Below are positions 45,541 to 54,206 of a DNA stretch of 64,000 nucleotides, in pieces. The DNA is from Streptomyces davaonensis JCM 4913 (lineage in GTDB: Bacteria > Actinomycetota > Actinomycetes > Streptomycetales > Streptomycetaceae), in NCBI RefSeq assembly GCF_000349325.1, contig NC_020504.1:3568053-3632052 (forward strand), given 5' to 3'. Each line of letters starts with the position of its first letter. Within the stretch, counting starts at the first letter, position 1. Position numbers and translations under genes: made by a program. Below the pieces are notes generated by a model. That model was given only the letters and a program-made list of their open reading frames with translations. It searched no databases and had not been told where the DNA came from.

Positions 45541-46653
45541 TCAGATCCGCCGCCGAGCCTTCCGAGCCCGCCGCACCACGGCCGCCGCACCCAGCAACGC
45601 CACCGTCGCCCCCGCGGCCCCCGCAGCCGTCGCATCCTTCCGCCCCAGCCGCCGCCCGGCGACCGTGTGCCGCCCGGCCACCTCCTCCAGCAGCTCGGCC
45701 AGCACCTCCTCGTTGGTCCACTGCGGCCGCCACCCCGCGTCATGCAACCGGCTTCCACTGACCACCCAGGGATACATCGTGTACGCGAGATCCCCGGCCG
45801 GCGACGGCGTCAGCCCGATCCGGTGCAGCCGAGCCGCCGCCCCCAGCGCGACCGCGGACGGCAGCTCCATCCGCCGGATCCCGCTGAGCTCCTCGACCTC
45901 CTCCTGCTCCAGCCACCCGTCGCACCCGACGGCCAGCTCCCCGTCGACCTTCTCCTGGACGGCGTACTCCAGAGCACTGCACAGATCCTCGACATGACAG
46001 AACTGCCAGGCGGGCCGGGACCCGGCCACGACAAGCAGCCGCGGTGACTCGAAGTACCTGGTCAGCGCGGTATCCGTACCTCCCACGAGCACCGCGGGCC
46101 GCACCACGGTCACATTCAGTCCCGGATGCGCCCGCGGAGCGCGCCGCGCCAGGCGCTCGATCTCCAGCAGATCCCCCACGCCGGTCGCCTCGGCAGTGGC
46201 CCGCAGCTCCGCGTCCTCCGACAGCGGCAGCTCGTTGTCGGGCAGCGCGCCGTAGACCATGGAGGACGTGCACAGCACGACGCGATGCACCCCGGCGGCG
46301 GCCGCGGCCGTCAGCACGGTCTGCGTCCCCCGGACGTTGTAGGCCGTCCGGGCGGCGGCGTCGGTCTCCAGATCGAGGTCGAGCGCGAGATGCACCACCG
46401 CGTCGGCGCCCCGCAGCTTGTCCGCGATGGCCGGATCGCGGACGTCCAGGATGTGCCACTGCGCGTCCGCGCACTCACCCCGCCGCTCATCGATGGCGAT
46501 GACCTGCTTGATCGCCTCGGACGCGGCGAGCCGCTCGGTGAGCAGGGCGCCTACGCCGGACGCGGCACCGGTTACCGCCACGACGGGCCCGCGCGCGGCG
46601 GGACTGGTTGACTGGTTTCGCGCTGCGCGAACCTGCGGATCAGGGGAACTCAC
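45541..46653 (-). CDS. Extended-SDR (NAD-dependent epimerase-like) protein with C-terminal anchor
   Basis: 370 aa. The Rossmann motif is VVAVTGAASGVGALLTERLA (GxxGxxG) and the partner Tyr is in CTSSMVYG. The usual YxxxK lysine is missing: the residue four after Tyr is Pro (YGALPDN). Activity as a classical dehydrogenase is therefore doubtful; it could bind a nucleotide or act differently. The C-terminus has a hydrophobic helix (AAGAAGATVALLGAAAVV) followed by a basic RRARKARRR tail. GTG 46653 has a GGAGAC ribosome site 8 nt upstream. Divergent from the DUF2342 gene. Confidence 0.85.
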   Translation of the reverse strand: MSSPDPQVRAARNQSTSPAARGPVVAVTGAASGVGALLTERLAASEAIKQVIAIDERRGECADAQWHILDVRDPAIADKLRGADAVVHLALDLDLETDAAARTAYNVRGTQTVLTAAAAAGVHRVVLCTSSMVYGALPDNELPLSEDAELRATAEATGVGDLLEIERLARRAPRAHPGLNVTVVRPAVLVGGTDTALTRYFESPRLLVVAGSRPAWQFCHVEDLCSALEYAVQEKVDGELAVGCDGWLEQEEVEELSGIRRMELPSAVALGAAARLHRIGLTPSPAGDLAYTMYPWVVSGSRLHDAGWRPQWTNEEVLAELLEEVAGRHTVAGRRLGRKDATAAGAAGATVALLGAAAVVRRARKARRRI

Positions 46654-46846
46654 CGGGCGTCTCCAGCGGTTGTCTTCAGTACGGACGCGAGTGACGCGTA
46701 CGTACCAGGTGGCATCCATCCTGCCGCAGGCCGAGAGTCGGCGAAGCACCGAGGCCCCAACCGCCCGTGGTGTCTACGCTGGGTGGTGTTATCGGGCAGT
46801 CGCGCCGTCGGAGACAGACCGGCGGCCTTACCAGCCGAGGAATCCC

Positions 46847-48289
46847 GTGAGTGACACCCCATTCGGATTCGGCCTTCCGCCGGAGGAGCCGGACGACGGC
46901 GACGAGGGCAAGAAGAAGGACCAGCAGAGCGGTGGTGGTCAGGGACCGGCCAACCCGTTCGGATTCGGCGGGCTGCCCGGTGCCGGTGGCTTTGGCGGCC
47001 CCGGCGCGGACAACCCGTTCGCTGCCATGTTCGGTTCGCTGAACCCCACCGACCTGGGCGCCGCATTCCAGCAGCTCGGCCAGATGCTCTCGTACGAGGG
47101 CGGCCCGGTGAACTGGGACATGGCCAAGCAGATCGCCCGCCAGACGGTCTCCCAGGGCACCTCGGACGGCACCAAGGACGCGAGCGTCGGCTCCGCCGAG
47201 CGCACCGCGGTCGAGGAGTCCGTCCGCCTGGCGGACCTCTGGCTCGACGACGCGACGTCGCTGCCGTCCGGCGCCGGTTCCGCGGTGGCCTGGTCCCGCG
47301 CGGAGTGGGTCGAGGCGACCCTGCCGGCCTGGAAGGAGCTCGTGGACCCGGTCGCCGAGCGCGTCGGCACCGCCATGGGTGACGTCCTGCCGGAGGAGAT
47401 GCAGGCCATGGCCGGCCCGCTGATCGGCATGATGCGCTCCATGGGCGGCGCCATGTTCGGCACGCAGATCGGGCAGGCCGTCGGCGTGCTCGCGGGCGAG
47501 GTCGTCGGCTCCACCGACATCGGCCTGCCGCTCGGCCCGGTCGGCAAGGCCGCGCTGCTGCCGGTGAACATCGAGGCGTTCGGCAAGGACCTCGGTGTGC
47601 CGAAGGAGGAGGTGCGGCTGTATCTCGCCCTGCGCGAGGCCGCCCACCAGCGCCTCTTCGCGCATGTGCCGTGGCTGCGCTCGCACCTGTTCGGCGCGGT
47701 CGACGGGTACGCGCGCGGGATCAAGGTCGACACCGCCAAGCTGGAGGACGTGGTCGGCCAGTTCGACCCGCAGAACCCCGAGCAGCTTCAGGACGCCCTT
47801 CAGCAGGGCATGTTCCAGCCGGAGGACACGCCCGAGCAGAAGGCGGCCCTGGCCCGTCTGGAGACGGCTCTGGCGCTGGTCGAGGGCTGGGTGGACGCTG
47901 TGGTGCACGCGGCCGCGAAGCCGCGTCTGTCGTCCGCGGACGCGCTGCGCGAGACCCTGCGCCGCCGTCGCGCCTCGGGCGGCCCGGCCGAGCAGACGTT
48001 CGCCACGCTGATCGGTCTTGAGCTGCGTCCGCGCCGGCTGCGCGACGCCTCGCGTCTGTGGGCCTCGCTCACGGACGCGCGCGGTGTCGACGGCCGTGAC
48101 GCGCTGTGGGCCCACCCGGACATGCTGCCCACGGCGACCGACCTGGACGACCCGGACGGCTTCGTCCACCGCGAGCAGATGGACTTCTCCGAGCTGGACA
48201 AGATGCTCGGCGAGGCGGCCGACGGCTCCGCGGGGAAGCCGGACCTGACCAAGGACAAGGACACCGAGAAGGACGACGACAGCGAGTGA
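46847..48289 (+). CDS. DUF2342 family (zinc-metalloprotease-like) protein
   Basis: 480 aa. Gly/Phe-rich disordered N-terminus (NPFGFGGLPGAGGFGG), then a helical domain containing LREAAHQRLFAH, the HExxH-like element of the DUF2342 family (His present, Glu shifted as EAAH). The tail is acidic with repeated Lys/Asp (DLTKDKDTEKDDD). This group is conserved across actinobacteria; proteolysis has been proposed from sequence but not proven to my knowledge. GTG 46847 with a GAGGAA ribosome site. Coupled by a GTGA overlap to the following Nudix gene. Confidence 0.85.
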   Translation: MSDTPFGFGLPPEEPDDGDEGKKKDQQSGGGQGPANPFGFGGLPGAGGFGGPGADNPFAAMFGSLNPTDLGAAFQQLGQMLSYEGGPVNWDMAKQIARQTVSQGTSDGTKDASVGSAERTAVEESVRLADLWLDDATSLPSGAGSAVAWSRAEWVEATLPAWKELVDPVAERVGTAMGDVLPEEMQAMAGPLIGMMRSMGGAMFGTQIGQAVGVLAGEVVGSTDIGLPLGPVGKAALLPVNIEAFGKDLGVPKEEVRLYLALREAAHQRLFAHVPWLRSHLFGAVDGYARGIKVDTAKLEDVVGQFDPQNPEQLQDALQQGMFQPEDTPEQKAALARLETALALVEGWVDAVVHAAAKPRLSSADALRETLRRRRASGGPAEQTFATLIGLELRPRRLRDASRLWASLTDARGVDGRDALWAHPDMLPTATDLDDPDGFVHREQMDFSELDKMLGEAADGSAGKPDLTKDKDTEKDDDSE

Positions 48290-48801
48290 GCCTGCACGAC
48301 GACGCGGTCCTGGTGCTCAAGGGGTACGAGGACCAGGCGGAGCTGCGCCAGGTCTATCTCGACCATCTCGCGGCCCGTCCGGACGGCATGTGGAAGGCCT
48401 GCGAGTCCGGGCACATCACGGCGAGCGCCCTGGTGATCGACCCCTCGCGCGGGCGGGTGCTGCTGACCCTGCACAAGAAGCTGCGCATGTGGCTCCAGAT
48501 GGGCGGCCACTGCGAGCCGGTCGACGAGACGCTGGCGGCGGCCGCCCTGCGCGAGGGCACCGAGGAGTCCGGCATCACGGGCCTGACCCTGCTGCCCGGC
48601 GGGCCTGTCCGCCTGGACCGCCACCACACCCCGTGCGCCTGGCACCTGGACGTCCAGTACGCCGCCGTGGCCCCGCCCGGCGCCCTGGAGACCATCAGCG
48701 ACGAGTCCCTGGACCTGCGCTGGTTCCCCTACGCCGAGGTGCCGGACGTGGCGGACGACTCCGTCGTACGACTGCTCGAAGCGACCCGCGCGCGGCTGTG
48801 A
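48286..48801 (+). CDS. Nudix hydrolase
   Basis: 171 aa. The Nudix box reads MGGHCEPVDE then REGTEESGI, so it has the REUxEExGU core with catalytic glutamates but one extra residue between the Gly and first Glu (GGHxE subgroup). Hydrolyses some nucleoside diphosphate-X compound, substrate unknown. The GTG overlaps the DUF2342 stop (48286-48289), and this is a common arrangement in Streptomyces. A strong bidirectional terminator lies 4 nt after the stop. Confidence 0.88.
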   Translation: MSLHDDAVLVLKGYEDQAELRQVYLDHLAARPDGMWKACESGHITASALVIDPSRGRVLLTLHKKLRMWLQMGGHCEPVDETLAAAALREGTEESGITGLTLLPGGPVRLDRHHTPCAWHLDVQYAAVAPPGALETISDESLDLRWFPYAEVPDVADDSVVRLLEATRARL

Positions 48802-48805
48802 ACGT

Positions 48806-48840
48806 GTAAGGGGCGACCGCAATGGACGGTCGCCCCTTAC
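48806..48840. terminator. Bidirectional terminator between Nudix and AIM24 genes
   Basis: Perfect 14-bp stem (48806-48819 and 48827-48840), 7-nt loop, between convergent units. Confidence 0.85.
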
Positions 48841-48853
48841 CTGTGTGCCTGCG

Positions 48854-49609
48854 TCAACTCCAGACGTTGCCCTGGTTCTGGGCGCGGACGCCCTGCTGGC
48901 CCATGCCGTACTGCGCGGCGAGGCCGGAGCCGATCTGGGCGTTCTGCGGCGGCAGCAGCTCGCTGGGCTGCACCAGCGCGTAGCCGCTGCCCATGAAGCT
49001 GAGCTCCCAGCCCTCACCGGTGTTGCCACGGCGCCGCCACACCCCGGAGGAGTGCGTCTGGGCCTGCATCTGCACGCGCAGACCGGTGGACCAGGCGACA
49101 ATGGCGTCGGCGTCGCAGTTGACGTACTTGTCCGGCGTGACCTGCATCATCAGCGGCATGCCGGAGGTCATCAGGGCGACCTTGCCGCGGCCGGTGATGT
49201 TGAGCTGGTACTTCCCGGAGCCGGAGATGCCGTAGAGGCTGTCCACGGCGATGACCTCGTGGTGCAGCGAGGAGTCCATCGCCAGCACATAGCTGCTGTC
49301 GACGGTCAGCCCGTCCTGGTCCACGTCCACCAGGTGGATGTGCTGCTTGAGGTTGGCGAGATAGACCGTGCCCTGCCCGTGGCAGCGCATCAGGTCCAGG
49401 CCCTCACCGGTGTGGGCACGCGCGCGTCCCTGCTGGTTGCTCTGGTACTCGGCGTCGAACTCGACCAGGCCCTGGTAGGCGACCATCGTGCCCTTGCGGG
49501 CGAGGATGTCGTCGTGGCCCTCCAGGGTGAGCCGGAGCATCTGCTTGTTCTGCAGGCTCCAGCGCTCCTGGGTCTGCTGGTCGTTGTAGGCGAAAAGCGG
49601 ACTCTGCAT
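48854..49609 (-). CDS. AIM24 family protein, copy A
   Basis: 251 aa. AIM24 fold (double-psi-like beta-rich, mitochondrial biogenesis AIM24 family) with the characteristic start QNKQMLRLTLEG and ARKGTMVAYQG, followed by MRCHGQGTVYLAN and a C-terminal GWELSFMGSGYALVQPSE. No signal peptide. The biochemical role of bacterial AIM24 proteins is unknown. Third of three tandem related genes on the minus strand (the upstream ones are 49627 and 50319), 17 nt after its neighbour. Confidence 0.85.
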   Translation of the reverse strand: MQSPLFAYNDQQTQERWSLQNKQMLRLTLEGHDDILARKGTMVAYQGLVEFDAEYQSNQQGRARAHTGEGLDLMRCHGQGTVYLANLKQHIHLVDVDQDGLTVDSSYVLAMDSSLHHEVIAVDSLYGISGSGKYQLNITGRGKVALMTSGMPLMMQVTPDKYVNCDADAIVAWSTGLRVQMQAQTHSSGVWRRRGNTGEGWELSFMGSGYALVQPSELLPPQNAQIGSGLAAQYGMGQQGVRAQNQGNVWS

Positions 49610-49626
49610 GGCGTTCTGGCTCCCCC

Positions 49627-50307
49627 TCAGCCCCGGACCCGGAGGCGGTCGGTGCTGTCCTCGCTGGGCTGGACGACGACGATGCCCTGGCCGGAGAAGG
49701 CCATCTGGTAGGCCTCGCCGCTGCCCCGGCCGATGAGCGACTGCGCCTTGAAGCTGCGCTTGCCCTTCACCTTGAGGTTCGGGGACCAGGCGACGAGCGC
49801 GTCGGGGTCGACGTACGTCTCGTTCTCGCCGCCGCCGCAGTCGACGACGATCGGCTTGCCCCGGGAGGTCAGCGCGACCCAGCCCTGCCCGGAGATCTTG
49901 GTGTTCCACAGGCCCTGTCCGGCGAACTTCGCCAGGCCCTTCACCCGCTCGACGCCCCACGTGAGATGCGCGTCGAAGGCGAGCAGGTTGGTGGCGTTGA
50001 CGGAGATCCCGTCGCCGTTGAGGTTGATCACGACGACGTTCGCGCCGTAGTCGGCGAGGTAGAGAAGTCCGTCGCCGGAGCACTTCATCAGGGGCGCGCC
50101 CTCGCCGGTCATCCAGTCCTTGGCGATCTGGCGCACGGCGGGCGGGTTGGGCTCGTACTGCACGAACCCTTCGTAGGCGACCATCGACCCCACGCGCGCG
50201 AGGAGGTCGTTCCCGGTCTGCATGGCGACCTTCAGCATGTGGTTGCCGTGGTTCTCCATGCGGGCCGTTACGGGTGCGGGAGCGTAGCCCGCGAGCGGCT
50301 GGTTCAT
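49627..50307 (-). CDS. AIM24 family protein, copy B
   Basis: 226 aa, same family: NHMLKVAMQTGNDLLARVGS, MVAYEGFVQYEPN, LMKCSGDGLLYLADYG, and FSGQGIVVVQPSE at the C-terminus. Sequence differs clearly from copy A, so the duplication is old. Middle gene of the three. The gap to the upstream TerD fusion gene is 11 nt, which indicates one transcript. Function unknown. Confidence 0.85.
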   Translation of the reverse strand: MNQPLAGYAPAPVTARMENHGNHMLKVAMQTGNDLLARVGSMVAYEGFVQYEPNPPAVRQIAKDWMTGEGAPLMKCSGDGLLYLADYGANVVVINLNGDGISVNATNLLAFDAHLTWGVERVKGLAKFAGQGLWNTKISGQGWVALTSRGKPIVVDCGGGENETYVDPDALVAWSPNLKVKGKRSFKAQSLIGRGSGEAYQMAFSGQGIVVVQPSEDSTDRLRVRG

Positions 50308-50318
50308 GACGGGCTCCC

Positions 50319-52013
50319 TCAGATCTCGTACGGCTGGACGACGATGAAATTGCCGGGAGCGGCCCGGAACTGGAGGTTGACGCTCTCTCCGGTGTCGCCC
50401 GGGTAGGCGTTGCGGCGCATCCGCACCTGGCTGGAGACGACCACCTGGGCGGCGGACGACCAGGCGATCACGGCGTTGGCGTCGGCGAACGTCGTGGGCG
50501 TGACCGGGAGGACCACGGGCGTGCCGTGCGTCTTCACCACGATCGTGCCGGTGCCGGTGAACTGCATCGTGAACAGCGCGCCACCGGGGATGCCGTGTCC
50601 CTCGATCCGGCGGACCTCGTACTGGAGGCTCTCGTCGAAGGCGAGGACGTTCTCGGCGGAGACGCAGATGCCGTCGCCCTGGAGCTCGATGGGGTGCACC
50701 ATCGTGTTGTTCTCGGCGAGGAACACCTGGCCCTGGCCGGTGCAGCGCATCAGCTGCATCTCCTGGCCGGTGGCGTTGCCGACGACCCGGCCGGCGAAGC
50801 CGGCGCCCTTGTAGCTGAAATCGACCTTGCCCTGGTAGAGCACCATGCTGCCCTGGCGGGCCAGCACCGGCTGACCGCCGATGCCGAGGTCGACGCGGAC
50901 CATCTTCTTGTTCTGCTGCGTCCAGCGCTGCCCGGTGGGCGTCTCGCGGAACTTGTCCAGCGCGGCGGCCACACCGGGCCCCTGGGCAGCGCCCTGCGGC
51001 GCGCCGTACGGGGCGGCGGGCTGGCCCGGGACCTGGCCGTATCCGGGGGGCGGGGTCGGCTGGCCGTACCCCGGAGGCGGGGCGGGGGCGTGCGGTGCCT
51101 GCGGCTGGCCGTAGCCCGGGGGCAGCGGAGCGCCGGGAGGCGCCGGGGGCTGGCCGTACGGCTGCTGCGGCTGGGGCGGCTGCCCGTAGGGCGCGGGCGC
51201 GGGGGCCGGCGGGGGCACCTGGGTGCCGGTCGGCGGCGTCATGGGCGCGATGATGGTCGGCTGCGCGTGCACCGACGGCGCGGGGGCCGGTGCCGGGGGC
51301 GGCGTGGCTCCCGGAGGCGGCGCGAAGCCCTGAGGGGCCGGAGCCGGGGCGGGCGCGGGGGCCGGAGCGGGCGCCGGGGCTGCCGGGGCGCCGAACGCGG
51401 GCGGCGCGGCGGCCTGGGGCGGGGGCGCGAAACCGGGAGTGGCGCCGGTCTGCGGCTGCTGCGGAGCCGCGGCGGGCGCCTCCTCATCCATGACCTCGCC
51501 GCCGAAGTTCTTGAGCAGCGCGTCGAGTCCGCCGTCGAAGCCCTGTCCGACCGCGGCGAACCGCCAGACGTCCTTCAGATAGAAGTCGCCCAGCATGACG
51601 GCACGCTCGGTGGTGAACTCCGAGCCGTTGAACGCGTACCGGGCGACTTCCTCGCCGCCGGCGACAATACGGAGGTATCCGGGGCCGACCTGCGACATCT
51701 GCCCGGCGCCGTCGATCGTCGCGGTGAACGACAGCTTCTGGATCTGTTGCGGGATCCGGTCCAGCGTGACCCGGAAGGACTCCGTGTCACCGGCCTGGGT
51801 GCCCAGGAGCTGGATGGACTCCTCGGGGGACTTCGGCTGATTGAAGAAGACGAAGTAACGATCGTCCGAGAGCCGTTCGTCGGCGTCGAGACCGAAGCAG
51901 CTGATGTCGAAGGTCAGTCCGGGGCCGGAGATCTGTACACCTACGTACAGATCCGTGCCCGCGGTGAGGTCACTGATCTTGGCCTTGTGGCCGCGTTGGA
52001 ATTCCCTGGCCAT
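50319..52013 (-). CDS. TerD-domain protein fused to an AIM24 domain
   Basis: 564 aa. Residues 1-175 are a TerD-type domain (ISGPGLTFDISCFGLDADER, SDDRYFVFFNQPKSPE, GDFYLKDVWRFAAVGQGFDG), which binds calcium in known members. About 175-350 are a Pro/Ala/Gln-rich disordered linker with PPPGYGQP-like repeats. About 355-564 are an AIM24 domain (ENNTMVHPIELQGDGICVSA to FIVVQPYEI). TerD genes occur in tellurite/phage-defence and stress clusters. The fusion ties TerD to the AIM24 group and makes a joint function likely. First gene of the three-gene unit. Confidence 0.9.
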   Translation of the reverse strand: MAREFQRGHKAKISDLTAGTDLYVGVQISGPGLTFDISCFGLDADERLSDDRYFVFFNQPKSPEESIQLLGTQAGDTESFRVTLDRIPQQIQKLSFTATIDGAGQMSQVGPGYLRIVAGGEEVARYAFNGSEFTTERAVMLGDFYLKDVWRFAAVGQGFDGGLDALLKNFGGEVMDEEAPAAAPQQPQTGATPGFAPPPQAAAPPAFGAPAAPAPAPAPAPAPAPAPQGFAPPPGATPPPAPAPAPSVHAQPTIIAPMTPPTGTQVPPPAPAPAPYGQPPQPQQPYGQPPAPPGAPLPPGYGQPQAPHAPAPPPGYGQPTPPPGYGQVPGQPAAPYGAPQGAAQGPGVAAALDKFRETPTGQRWTQQNKKMVRVDLGIGGQPVLARQGSMVLYQGKVDFSYKGAGFAGRVVGNATGQEMQLMRCTGQGQVFLAENNTMVHPIELQGDGICVSAENVLAFDESLQYEVRRIEGHGIPGGALFTMQFTGTGTIVVKTHGTPVVLPVTPTTFADANAVIAWSSAAQVVVSSQVRMRRNAYPGDTGESVNLQFRAAPGNFIVVQPYEI

Positions 52014-52144
52014 GCGTAACGACCGTCCCCCATCCCGAATTGAGTGCGTCGCGCCAGGCTAACGGCAAACTCGGACACCGGACGATGTCGGTACAGAGCC
52101 GGTACAGAACCGGCGTGCCGTGGTACCTGATGGTCGGGGAGCGG

Positions 52145-52741
52145 TCACTCTCCGCGTGCGCCGGGCAGATGCGGCAACCGGTCGGCTGCCACCACTCCTT
52201 CGAGGTAACCCCGGGCCCGCTCGGTGCGCGGATACGCCTCCAGCAGCCGCCAGAAGCCCCGGCCGTGGCCGGGTACGAGCAGATGCGCCAGCTCGTGCAG
52301 CAGGACGTAGTCGACGACGTACTCCGGCATGCCCTGGAGCCGGTGGGACAGCCGGATGCTGCCCTCGGAGGGGGTGCAGGAGCCCCAACGGGTGTTCTGG
52401 TTGGTGACCCAGCGGACCGAGCTGGGCCGGGCGCGACCGTCGAAGTACTGGGCCGAGAGGCGTTCCGCGCGCTCCGCCAACTCGGTGTCGCCGAGCACCC
52501 GCTTGCTCTCCTGGGCGGCCAGCTTGTCCAGCATGACGCTCACCCAGCGTTGCTCCTCCGCCTCGGACATCCGGGCGGGGATGAGGACGACGGTGCGGTC
52601 GCCCTCGCGGTACGCGGAGACTGTCCTGCGGCGACGGGAACTTCTGCGCACCTCGATCGCGCTCGCCCCCGAACCGTTCGGAGGCGGGCTCGTCGTACTG
52701 CGGTGTGGCATTCCGGCGCGGTGCAGTGGGTCGACGGACAC
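52145..52741 (-). CDS. YgjP-like metallopeptidase (M48-type DUF45)
   Basis: 198 aa. The zinc motif is LLHELAHLLVPGHGRGFW, that is HELAH with a GH third ligand, in the YgjP/SprT group. The N-terminus contains a basic SSRRRRTVSAYREGD strand region. WGSCTPSEGSIRLSHRL and EYVVDYVLLHELAHL are the conserved blocks. No signal peptide. The role is unknown. Convergent with nothing; 131 nt separate it from the TerD fusion and 238 nt from the ThiF-like gene on the opposite strand. Confidence 0.87.
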   Translation of the reverse strand: MSVDPLHRAGMPHRSTTSPPPNGSGASAIEVRRSSRRRRTVSAYREGDRTVVLIPARMSEAEEQRWVSVMLDKLAAQESKRVLGDTELAERAERLSAQYFDGRARPSSVRWVTNQNTRWGSCTPSEGSIRLSHRLQGMPEYVVDYVLLHELAHLLVPGHGRGFWRLLEAYPRTERARGYLEGVVAADRLPHLPGARGE

Positions 52742-52979
52742 GCCCCGACGTTACCCGCTGCACACGGGGGAAGTCCCGACTCCGGTACGGTTCGGCGCCC
52801 AGACCCCACCATGCGTTTGATTTGTACGACGAATTGCCGGACCTGTGGACAACTGTCGGCACCGGACCGGGCATCCGGGCATGCTGGATCTCGCCGGGGC
52901 AGCCGCGACCGGCTCCCGCAAGGGAGTGATCGGCAGTTCCGGCATACGGGGACGAACCATGACTTACGGGGGTTCTGTC

Positions 52980-54206
52980 ATGCATCCGATGGTTCCGATG
53001 GTGAAGCCCGCGCTCCGGCGCGGCTGGCGCGACCTCAACACCGTGCAGTTCGGGATGACTCCCGCGCACGCGATGACGCTCGGCCCGATGGACACGGCGA
53101 CGGGCAGCTTCCTCGACCTGCTCAACGGCACCCGGGGGCTGGAGCTGCTGCGCGCGGAGGGACGCCGGATGCGGCTGCCGGACGGCCATGTCGACGGGCT
53201 GGTGACCCGGCTGACCCGGGCGGGACTGCTCGACGACGCCCGCGGGGGCGGCCCGCGCGGTGCCGAACTGCGCAGCAGCAAGGACGTCCTGGACCGGCTC
53301 CGCCCGGACCTCGCCTCGCTGTCGCTGACCGCGTCCGAGCCGGGTGAGGCCATGGACCGGCTGGCCGCCCGCCGCTCCCTGCGCGTGCAGGTGCGCGGCG
53401 CGGGCCGGGTGGGCGCGGTACTGGCCTCGCTGCTGGCGGGCGCGGGCGTCGGCGAGGTCGATGTGCGCGACGGCGGCCGGGTCGAGCCGTGGGACGTGGC
53501 CCCGGGCGGACTGCCCGCCGAGGCGGTCGGCGAACGCCGGGACGAGGCCGCACGCCGGGCCGCACGCCGGGCGGCCCCTGCCCGCCCACCCCGCCGTGGC
53601 CCCCAGTCACCGTCCGAGGACACCGACCCCGGCCACTCCCTGGTGATCCTCGCCCCACGGGACGACGTCTCGGTGCACGCGCCCGTCCCCTCGGCCGCCG
53701 ACGACCTCATCGCCTCCGGTACGCCTCACCTCTACACCGGGGTCGTGGAGGGAACCGGTGTCGTGGGCCCGCTCGTCCTGCCGGGCGAGACGAGTTGCGC
53801 CGGCTGTCTCCATGAGGGCCGGGCCGACCGGGACCCCGTCTATCCCCGGCTGCTCGCCCAGTGGCGATCGGGCGGCGGGAAGGCGCGTCCGGTACCGGCC
53901 TGCGACCTGGCGCTGGCGACGACGGTCGCGGGACTGGCGGCGGCACACGCGCTGGCGTTCCTCGGCGGCCGGACGCCGTCCAGCGCGGGCGCCCGCTGGG
54001 AGGTCTCGCTGCCCGGTCTGACCTGGCACGCGCGGCCGGTGTGGGCGCATCCCGCATGCCCGTGCGGGGCCGCGGAGAAAGGTAAGGAAGGACACACCTC
54101 CATGGACGGGGCGGCGCACGAGACAATGGCGGAGCAACGGCCGTCGAGGACGTCACGCCGTCAGGCGGACGCTCGTCCCGTTGGGACCAGGAGGGCGCAT
54201 GTCTGA
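52980..54206 (+). CDS. ThiF-like (TOMM/E1-type) protein
   Basis: 408 aa. Begins MHPMVPMVKPALRRGW, a winged-helix/leader-like region (NTVQFGMTPAHAMTLGPMDT), then a Rossmann core QVRGAGRVGAVLASLLAGAG (GxGxxG) as in ThiF/E1 adenylating folds. Two pairs of cysteines, CAGC and CPCGA (HPACPCG), would bind zinc as in ThiF enzymes. It resembles the Ocin-ThiF group tied to thiazole/oxazole-modified peptides, though it is a common stand-alone gene in Streptomyces and I see no precursor peptide or cyclodehydratase beside it. The start is uncertain between 52959 and 52980; GGGGG favours 52980. Its end overlaps the ABC1 gene by 8 nt. Confidence 0.75.
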   Translation: MHPMVPMVKPALRRGWRDLNTVQFGMTPAHAMTLGPMDTATGSFLDLLNGTRGLELLRAEGRRMRLPDGHVDGLVTRLTRAGLLDDARGGGPRGAELRSSKDVLDRLRPDLASLSLTASEPGEAMDRLAARRSLRVQVRGAGRVGAVLASLLAGAGVGEVDVRDGGRVEPWDVAPGGLPAEAVGERRDEAARRAARRAAPARPPRRGPQSPSEDTDPGHSLVILAPRDDVSVHAPVPSAADDLIASGTPHLYTGVVEGTGVVGPLVLPGETSCAGCLHEGRADRDPVYPRLLAQWRSGGGKARPVPACDLALATTVAGLAAAHALAFLGGRTPSSAGARWEVSLPGLTWHARPVWAHPACPCGAAEKGKEGHTSMDGAAHETMAEQRPSRTSRRQADARPVGTRRAHV

